Positions 27,918 to 37,500 of a DNA stretch of 37,500 nt are shown piece by piece; position 1 is the first letter of the stretch; every line of letters starts with the position of its first letter. The DNA is from Neocallimastix lanati (nom. inval.) (Eukaryota; Neocallimastigomycota; Neocallimastigomycetes; Neocallimastigales; Neocallimastigaceae). The stretch is from assembly GCA_016946835.1 (NCBI GenBank), contig JACVTC010000015.1, positions 535,001 to 572,500 on the forward strand, given 5' to 3'. The position numbers were made by a program, and so were the translations under genes. Under the pieces are notes generated by a model. It saw only the letters and a program-made list of their open reading frames with translations, was not told the origin of the DNA and did no database searches.

Positions 27918-27918
27918 A

Positions 27919-28233
27919 TGAGGTGTTAGCTCAGCGGTAGAGCAATTGACTGCAGATCAATAGGAAGAGTGAATCGTTCCTGTTCAGATGCCTGGTGGTT
28001 AATAGAGATCTATGTTAGGAATGTAATAGGGAATTCAGCTCGAAGCGGACGTGTAACAACGTGTTGCGAAGCGGTGATACTATACTGGTATGCCAATTAT
28101 ACCTATGGTAATAACTGTAGAGGTATTAATGGGAGATGGGTACCCATTATATGTTTCTTCTTTGTATTTGTTTTTTTTTTACCATGAAATTCTATTTAAA
28201 TTTAAAATTTTATTAAATATAAAACAAGATTTC

Positions 28234-28269
<36 letters not shown>
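27919..28269 (+). mobile_element. tRNA-Cys-derived SINE-like element with poly(A) tail
   Basis: The head GAGGTGTTAGCTCAGCGGTAG...TTGACTGCAGATCAA (27919-27960) is a tRNA-Cys 5' half: box A (TAGCTCAGCGG), a paired D arm (GCTC/GAGC) and the anticodon stem-loop TTGA-CTGCAGA-TCAA with anticodon GCA. A degenerate box B-like TGTTCAGATGCC follows at 27981. The 3' acceptor strand that should pair with GAGGTGT is missing and extra bases separate the anticodon arm from the T arm, so it is not a working tRNA gene. The unrelated body (28000-28160) is unusually GC-rich here and has a direct repeat CGAAGCGG (at about 28040 and 28070) around ACGTGT copies. A 32-base A run (28238-28269) would be the tail. This order (Pol III promoter, body, poly(A)) is that of a SINE. 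Target-site repeats were not found and the 3' limit is uncertain. Confidence 0.58.
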
Positions 28270-29906
<1,637 letters not shown>

Positions 29907-29965
29907 TTTATTTTGAATTAAAATAAAAATAAAAAAAGTTAAATTTAAATAAATTAAATTTAACC

Positions 29966-30037
29966 ATGACTATTACCACCACCACTGAAGATTTTCAACT
30001 TTCTCAAAATTTAATGAACTTTTTTTTGCCCCATTAA
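29966..30037 (+). other. 23-codon coding-like ORF after the (TTA)87 tract
   Basis: ATG 29966 in the favourable context TTAACC opens MTITTTTEDFQLSQNLMNFF, then LPH and TAA. Codon composition (ACC ACC ACC ACT GAA GAT) is unlike the surrounding AT noise and like the N-terminus of a real protein. No donor site or continuing frame was found, so it is an orphan first exon, a relict, or chance. Confidence 0.25.
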
Positions 30038-30107
30038 ATAACTTTAATAATAATAAATAATTAATAATAATTAATAATAATTAAATAATAAATAATAATA
30101 ATAATTA

Positions 30108-30140
<33 letters not shown>

Positions 30141-30427
30141 CTTGTCTAAAATAAAAATAAAATGAAAATTAATATACCATTAATATTATATCTTTACTAA
30201 TATTAAGAAAGAAATTAATTATCATCCATTATAATAATTTCATTAATAGATATATACTATTATTCGTTCAATAATTTTGTATTATTAATTTTATATTTCA
30301 AATTCACCTAAGAATTCATGTTTAGATAAGATATTCAGATATATTCTATTTTTGTTTTATAACTTTTTTTTTTTATTAATTGAATATATTCAAATAATTG
30401 TATATAAAAGTATAAATAAAATTTTCT

Positions 30428-30469
<42 letters not shown>

Positions 30470-32180
30470 TAAAAATTTGATTTTGTTTAACTTCTTTCAG
30501 ATGAAAAGAAAAACAATTAAAAAAAAAAAGTTAATTTGAAATTTATTAAATGTTTTTATTTTCTATAATAATATTTTATAAAGTTTACTTAAATTTGAAT
30601 TGTTTTATGTAAATTTAAATAAATAAATATTATCATTTATTAATGTTTAAAAGTAGATAATGAATATAGTTAGGATGAGTAATAGTTACAACAATCTTTT
30701 TTTTTTTTTTTGGGTTTCTGAATTGTGAATATAAAAAAAAAATGGTCATGAGATTTGCAAAAAAAAAAAAAAAAAAAAAAAAAATAAAAACAATAATAAA
30801 AATAATAATAAAAATACAGAATTTTTTAATTTTTTTTTATATATATATAATAGATATAGGATTAAGAAATAATTAAATATATTAATATATTTACCAAACA
30901 AAATTATTATTAAAGTCTATTTATAATATATATATATATTTAATTTATATTCATATGTTACTGTACCATCATTTTACTTATTATTTTTAATTTTAGATCA
31001 ATAGGTTATATATATATTTTTTTTTTCTTTTAGTTTTATATATTATATATTTTTACATTTATTTTTATATATTTTTATATTTATTTCTATATATTTTTAT
31101 GTATTTTTATATAGTTATATATTTATTTCTATATATTTTTATAAAATTTATATATATATATATTTTTTTTATTTGTTACAAATAAAAATATTTCTTTTTT
31201 ATATAATATATTTATTCTATTTTTTAGCAGTTTTTTTTTTTTTTTTTCATATCTGGTATACTTTATATATACTTTATTATTATTATTATTTTTTTTTTTT
31301 TAATTTTATTTTGTACCAAATATGTATCATATCTTATTTATGTAAAATCTGTACTTATTTATGCCAAGAGAATCTGGTGAAAATAAAGTTAGCTATGACT
31401 AACATTTTTTATACTATAATAATTTTGTTTTAATACCAGAAATAGAGTATTTACAAATTTATCACATTAAAGCCGATTATCATCATTCATTTGAAGTAAT
31501 TTCTATATTATAAATAAATATATTTATAATTAAAGTTATTGAATCAGTTATTTATTACTCTTCTTACAATAAAATACTGTTTATGTAGTATAATGTAATA
31601 ATATATAATGTACGTACTTTTTGATATTGTTACAAAAAATAATAAATTATCAATAAGAATATATTATTATATATATAATATAATTTATTATATATTATAT
31701 ACAATTTAAACTAAGAAGTGAACATTTGACAAAAACAATAGCAAATATAATTATATAGTAAATAGGGATTTTCTTTTAAATTTTAATATAAAATTAATTT
31801 ATCCTTTATTTAATTTAATTAATTAATAATTAAAGTTTTAATTTATACTTTATTAAAATTCAAATAAAATTATAATTTAATAATAAATTAAATGAATAAT
31901 ATCATAATTTAATTTAATCATATATATTTTTTCTTTTTTTTTTTTTTCAGATTTTTATTTTATTTCTATTTAATATAAATATTCACAATAGCTTTTTTTT
32001 TTTTTTTTTTATCAACATAATATTAAAAAAAATGGATAAAAATTTTAAAAATTAATTTTTTATGGTAGCGGAATATTATTATTATTATTTTTTTTTTTAC
32101 AATTGAATTATTTTATTAAATTAAAAAAAAAGTTAATCTTTTTTTCAATTATTATTGGATAAAAATTGAATAAAATTTAT
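30038..32180. other. AT desert, middle part
   Basis: No supported gene. Long T run at about 30430-30467, A run at 30760-30784, TTTTTATATAT-type arrays at about 31020-31170. A short patch at 31335-31505 has more G/C than its surroundings and short open frames (LCQENLVKIKLAMTN; IYHIKADYHHSFEV) without a recognisable family. Confidence 0.5.
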
Positions 32181-32555
32181 GTATAATAAATAATAAATAA
32201 TAAATAATAAATAATGAATAATAAATAAATAATAAATAATAAATAATAAATAATAAATAATAAATAATAAATAATAAATAATAAATAAATAATAAATAAT
32301 AAATAATAAATAATAAATAATAAATAATAAATAATAAATAATAAATAAATAATAAATAATAGATAATAAATAATAAATAATAAATAATAAATAATAAAAA
32401 AGAGTATTTATTAATAAATAATAAATAATAAATAATAAAAAAAGAGTATTTATTAATAAATAATAAATAATAAATAATAAATAATAAATAATAAATAATA
32501 AATAAAAAATAATAAATAATAAATAATAAATAAAAAATAATAAATAGTAAATGAT
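32181..32555. repeat. AAATAAT tandem array
   Basis: About 370 bases of 7-base AAATAAT units with occasional AAATAAATAAT phase slips. It is interrupted twice by AAAAAGAGTATTTATTAAT (about 32395 and 32438), which shows that blocks of the array were duplicated together. Confidence 0.9.
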
Positions 32556-35500
32556 TATATTTATACTATGATTAATAATTGTTCTTGTGACATGTATTAA
32601 AAAAAATTTTTAATCTTGCTATGATTAAAAGTAATTATTAATGTATTTAGAATTTAATATTAATGTTTAAATATTATAAAATAATGTATCATAAATTGTA
32701 GCATATTATTCTATGATTATTTAAAATTTAAATATAAATTATTTTGACTGTGAATATTAAAATACTGGAAGTTACATGTATATATCATGTTATTAAGTAA
32801 ATACTACACTAATTATTTGAAAAAGTTAAACGCCATATAAAATTATTCATTACATACAAACATGTACGTTTATGAAAAAGAAATTATTAGTATTATTATT
32901 ATAATTATAATTATTATTACTATTATTATTAGTATTCATTAAAATCAAAATTAAATAAATTTGGTTACTAGAATTACATTTTTTTCTAACCATTAAAAAT
33001 TAACCTCTTTTGATTGTTAAAATATTTTAAATTATTTGACAAATTTAGTGCCAAAAAATTTTTAGGTTACTTTTATTTAATTGATCAAGCAATATATATA
33101 TATATTAATCTTTAGTAAATAATATTAAATATATCAAATATATTTAATATTATTTGTTAAATATTAATTTAAAATATAATAAAGAAATGATTATACTCCA
33201 TAATAAATATTATATAAATATTTTTTCATTATTATGTTATAATAATAATAATTATTATTATTATTATTATTATAATATTTTAATTATCCAATATTGATTT
33301 AATATACTTATTTATTAATTATTTCATATTAAATATTTCATGGCTAATAATTAAAAAATAGATGAATATATTTATATATATATATATATTTTTTTTAAAA
33401 TTTATAAGAAATAATACAATTATTGATATTTAAAATAGAAATATTATATTTATCTATAAGATAACATTTGTAATGTCATATTAATAAAAATATATTATTT
33501 TTCTTTAAAAGATATAATTTATATAATTTATTATATTTATATAAATATATTGGATTTATGTAAACTACTACACTATACTAAAACTTTTAGATAGTATAAT
33601 TTTCCATAAATCATTTTTTTTTTTTTTAAATAATATTAATAACCATTATTTTTTTTATTTTTTTTATTTGTTATAATTTTTATAATTAATATATATATAC
33701 ATATATATATTTATTTTTTTTATAATAATTGATTCTAACAATTAATTAATTTATTTTAATTTTTTTAAAGTATTTTAATTGGTTATTTTTTAAATATTAA
33801 AATATTAAAAATAGACAATTTTTATTATTATTTTAATATTCAATAGAGTTTATTATTAAATGCTTCGTGTAATGTCAATTCATTAAAAAAATCGTTGCAT
33901 TTATTTAAATTTTCATTGTTCGTGTAATATACACTAAATTATAAAAAAAAGTTCATATTCCATAGCCAATAATAAGAAATTAAAGTTCTAATCATTCTAG
34001 ATATTTTAAACCAATGGAAATTGAAAATTTAAAGATGTACAAATTTTTGAATTTTTAAATTTTTTATTAATTCACTTATAAAGATCATAAAGTTGATAAA
34101 TAAATATATATAAATTTTTATTTATTATATATATTTAAATTTATTATTATTATTATTATTTTTAATTTTTTATTTTATTTTATTTTATTTTTTTTTTTAC
34201 TATAAGTAAATAAAGAAAAAAAAATAATAAAGGAATTTATGCAATTTTTTTTTATAAATAAAAAAAAGATAAATATTATTAATTAACATCAAGAGTTTAT
34301 TAATGATAGTTTAGTTTTTAATAAAATTATTTATAAATTGACTGAATGAATATTTAAATTTTTTTATTCATAAAAAAAAAATTGTAAATTTTTAGAAGAT
34401 TCATTCATTCTATATGTAAGAAAGATAATAATTTGTTTCTATTTTATTGTATTTTTACTTTCTGTATTCATCTTATTCAATAAAACAAAAAAGAAAAAAA
34501 AAAAAACAAAAAAGAAAGTCAACGGTTATCAAAAGAATAAACCGTTTTAAGTAAACATATTTTACTTTAGTAATTGATTATAAATAATTATAATTTGTAC
34601 GAACTTTTATAATTATTTAAATCTTTTGTTCATTCAAATGTAATATATTTTTATATATGTTCTTTTTATTTTTTTTTATTATCAAGTCTTGTAGTATTTT
34701 TTCTTAATTACAAATCTTTTTTATATATATCAATATATCAATTTATTTATATATTTATATATTAATATTTTTATATTTATATAACAATATATTTATAAAT
34801 ATATAAATTTATATTAATATATTTATTTAATTATTTTATTATATAATATAAAGTTTTTTTTTAAAAAAAAAGGATGGATACACAACTTTAATATTAATTA
34901 ATAATATTTAATTAAATTATTATATATTAAATTATTATATGTTAAAATATATTATTTAAATATTCTGAATTGACATAAAATTTAATAAAAATTATATAAT
35001 ATAGTTAAATCAATTTATTTAAATAGAAATAAAGTTGAATTAAAATAAAGTTTATTAAAATTTATATCTTATTAATATTTAAATAAAAAATAAAGTTTTC
35101 TTAAAAATGATGAATTCAATTAATTTAAATTTAATTAAAATTTTATTATTAAAAAAAAAAGCTTTATAATATGTTTAGGAATACAATTTTATTATACATT
35201 ATAAATATATTTTTTTATATTTGGTGATTTAATATTACATATATAATTAATATAATAAATAAATTAATATATATATTTTATGAGTATGATAGATTTAAAC
35301 TTTATATATGTTCTAAAAAAATTGAAATATATTTTTAATTATAATGTATATGTATTAATTATAATGTATATGTATTAATTATAAAAGGATAACATAATAT
35401 AAACATTAATATAAATATTTTAGTATTATTCATTTTTTAATTATTTAATAATTAACAAGACAAAATTGATATAATGAATTTTATTTTTTAAATATGTTAA

Positions 35501-35800
35501 TATAAAGAACATATATTATTATATATTGGATCATACTATAAAGAAATATTAAATATATTGAACTTTATATAATATTAAAATACTATTATATTTCATTGTT
35601 AATTTTAAATAATAATATAATTTTTTTTAATACATTGTATAACATAATAATATAATAGAGTCTTTATAACAATTTATTAAAATCTACTGTCTATATATTA
35701 CATTATTCCTTTTTTTATTAATTGTGTTAGTCATAATATATTATTAATTAATTAAGAAATTAATATTTTTTTTTTCTCTTAATTTCTATTAAATTTTACC

Positions 35801-35844
<44 letters not shown>

Positions 35845-36904
35845 ATTATTTTTTTTATATTTATTTTATTAATAACAATAATGATAAAAATAAAATATAT
35901 AAAAACATAAAATTCTTCAGTATATCAAAACTTTTTACTCTTTTTTTTCTTTAAAAAAACTTTTAGCTAAAAATTTTTATATACAAATTTTTAATGATTT
36001 TAATGAGAAAAAGATCTATTTTTCTTACTAAAAAGTAAATATTATTCATTTCGCATTTCGCAAAGTTTTAAAAACTTAACAATACAGATAAATAACATAT
36101 TTTTATTTTATTTTAAACCATTAAAATAAAAGAAAAAAGTTTAAAGAAAAAGATATAAATATATCAAAAGATTAAATAGAACCTTAAAAAAAAAAAAAAA
36201 ACGGATCTTAATAAAATATTTTTATATTGTAAAAAAAACTTTTATTTGTAAAATATATATATATATATATTTTTTCACTGTTAATATTTTTTAAAGATCA
36301 AACGTTCAATTATAAATATTTTCAAAACTCATTTTTCTTTTGTAATAGTTTTCATAAATTTGAATCATTAGAAAAGGAAAATATCAGTAAACTTAAAATT
36401 AGAAAAAAATAAATAATAAAAACTTAAAGACAATTATTATTAAATAAAACATTATTTAATAATATTTTTAAATTTTAAAAATTCAATAATAAAAAATATT
36501 TTTCTTTTTTCATAATATAATATTATGAATTAATTTCAGTAAATTTATAAAATCATATTAGTAAATATTTACCATCATTATTTTTTTAACGCTTACGCAA
36601 TAGCTAACGCTTTTTTATTTTAAAATTAAAAAATTCGCATAGTATAAATAATACTTTTTTTTTTACTTTCGCAACAATTCTATTATAAATAAAAATATTC
36701 AAATTTAATATTTTTATTACTATTTAAAAAAATAAAAAATAAATATATTCAAAAAAAAAAAAAAATAAGAAAAACAAAAAAAAAAACAAAAAAAAAAAAA
36801 AAAACAATTCATTTTTAAAACTTCAAATAAAAATAATATTCGAAACTTTTTTTAAAAAAATTACTTTTAATAGATTTTCATTTATAATCTAAAAAAAAAA
36901 GAAA
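32556..36904. other. AT desert, last part, and 5' flank of the final gene
   Basis: No supported gene. A minus-strand frame at 34028-33843 is open over 62 codons except for one TAA and reads non-repetitively (SRMIRTLISYYWLW; NNENLNKCNDFFNELTLHEA), but such frames are expected by chance a few times in this much AT-rich DNA. The last 900 bases contain several isolated TTCGCA/TTACGCAA motifs and then A-rich leader sequence before the ATG at 36905. Confidence 0.5.
36050..36673. promoter_or_regulatory. cluster of TTCGCA / TTACGCAA motifs upstream of the final gene
   Basis: TTCGCA occurs at 36050, 36057, 36634 and 36668, and AACGCTTACGCAATAGCTAA lies at 36589-36608. They are almost the only CG-containing words in this kilobase. 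TTACGCAA resembles bZIP (C/EBP-type) sites. A role in regulating the gene starting at 36905 is inference. Confidence 0.3.
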
Positions 36905-37500
36905 ATGTCTTACAATACTTTATTAACTTCTGAAGACTTAGATTTACAATTACAAAATACTGAAGCTCAAAAACTATTAACTAGTCAAGTTCCAGGCATT
37001 ATGGATATTCCAGATATGATTCCAGCTTTATTAAATTCAAATCTTGAATTTGGAGGAAACATCAATATGTTACCAAGTCCAGAAACTGACTCTCTTGTTT
37101 CTTCTCCATCTATTTCTAACCCTGATGATGAATTAGATTTATTTGGCCTTCAACCTTCTGTTCAAGAACAAGAACAATTATTAAGTGGTATTCCGGTAGG
37201 TGCTCCTTCTGTTGCTGGTATTGATTCAACTTCTTATGAAAATGCTATATTAAGTTTTATTGCTACTAATCAACTTCAATCCAATCTTCCTGTATGTGAA
37301 CCAATGGTTAATGTAAATAATCAAAATCTTTTACTTAACTATCCAAGTTTACTTCCAGTAAAGAATCAATCTCCAGTTATGGATACTTTTGATATTAATG
37401 CTGTTGCTGGATTGAATGATATTCCATTAAATGCTTTAAATTTATTAAACCAAAATAGTAATATTGAAGTTCCATCTTTAGTTCCAAGTACTGTAGAATC
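36905..37500 (+). CDS. acidic Ser/Pro/Leu-rich protein, N-terminal part; probable transcription factor
   Basis: Open from ATG 36905 to the window end (198 codons, no stop), starting MSYNTLLTSEDLDLQLQN. Codon use is clearly genic and differs from the surrounding DNA. The segment is rich in Leu, Ser, Pro, Asn and Gln and acidic, with only two Lys and no Arg. It contains acidic-hydrophobic stretches such as NPDDELDLFGLQP and MDIPDMIPALL, and a LPSPETDSLVSSP stretch that looks like a phospho-regulated or activation region. This is the typical make-up of the activation part of fungal bZIP or similar transcription factors, whose basic DNA-binding region would lie further on. That assignment is inference: no DNA-binding domain is visible here. 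It follows an 8.6 kb gene-free stretch. No intron in the visible part. Confidence 0.75.
   Translation, partial: MSYNTLLTSEDLDLQLQNTEAQKLLTSQVPGIMDIPDMIPALLNSNLEFGGNINMLPSPETDSLVSSPSISNPDDELDLFGLQPSVQEQEQLLSGIPVGAPSVAGIDSTSYENAILSFIATNQLQSNLPVCEPMVNVNNQNLLLNYPSLLPVKNQSPVMDTFDINAVAGLNDIPLNALNLLNQNSNIEVPSLVPSTVE

Noticed and set aside
27919-27995. Functional tRNA-Cys gene
   Set aside because: The 5' half and anticodon arm are good, but the acceptor 3' strand is absent, the variable region is too long and the T arm is irregular. Kept as the head of a SINE-like element.
32181-32555. CRISPR-like regularly spaced repeats
   Set aside because: Simple 7-base tandem array without unique spacers, in a eukaryotic genome.

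Overview
This window looks like nuclear DNA of an anaerobic gut fungus (Neocallimastigomycota, Piromyces/Neocallimastix/Anaeromyces type). The reasons are extreme AT content (GC judged by eye to be well under 20%), very long A/T homopolymers and AAT-type microsatellites, genes with many short GT-AG introns, arrays of NENIVKYLIEHGADVN-type ankyrin repeats, and a class C GPCR-like gene with a beta-helix ectodomain. Dictyostelium-like amoebae share the AT bias, but the gene families and intron pattern fit gut fungi better. The species is not determined.

Layout. (1) 1-1295, +: last four exons of the ribosome quality control ubiquitin ligase listerin, ending in RWD and RING domains. (2) 2451-6020, -: complete six-exon phospholipid:diacylglycerol acyltransferase (Lro1/PDAT, LCAT fold) of 796 aa with an N-terminal membrane anchor and a C-terminal KDEL. 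Listerin and PDAT converge. (3) 7503-11408: gene graveyard holding a coding-like relict, a detached ankyrin fragment and a long ankyrin-repeat pseudogene (-) with several stops and frameshifts. (4) 11409-15882: AT-rich desert with simple repeats and a few coding-like islands. (5) 15883-22694, +: a 21-exon gene for a secreted beta-helix/EGF/7TM class C GPCR-like protein of about 1180 codons. It has one in-frame TAA in exon 13, which lies upstream of the whole membrane domain but in an exon that could be skipped without changing frame. (6) 24634-25203, +: single-exon LURP-one-related (LOR/tubby-like) protein. (7) 25204-28270: repeat-rich stretch with a long perfect hairpin, a decayed Ty1/copia polymerase, a foldback (MITE-like) element and a tRNA-Cys-derived SINE-like element. 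(8) 28270-36904: 8.6 kb desert of microsatellites. (9) 36905-37500+, +: N-terminal part of an acidic, Ser/Pro/Leu-rich protein, probably a transcription factor, cut by the window end.

The intact genes are unrelated housekeeping or signalling functions and do not form a pathway. The strongest leads for new biology are the beta-helix/EGF/7TM receptor with its skippable stop exon, the KDEL-tailed PDAT, and the small mobile elements in 26-28.3 kb. Exon coordinates were worked out by hand from splice signals, reading phase and protein continuity. Intron boundaries without a family match are less certain.
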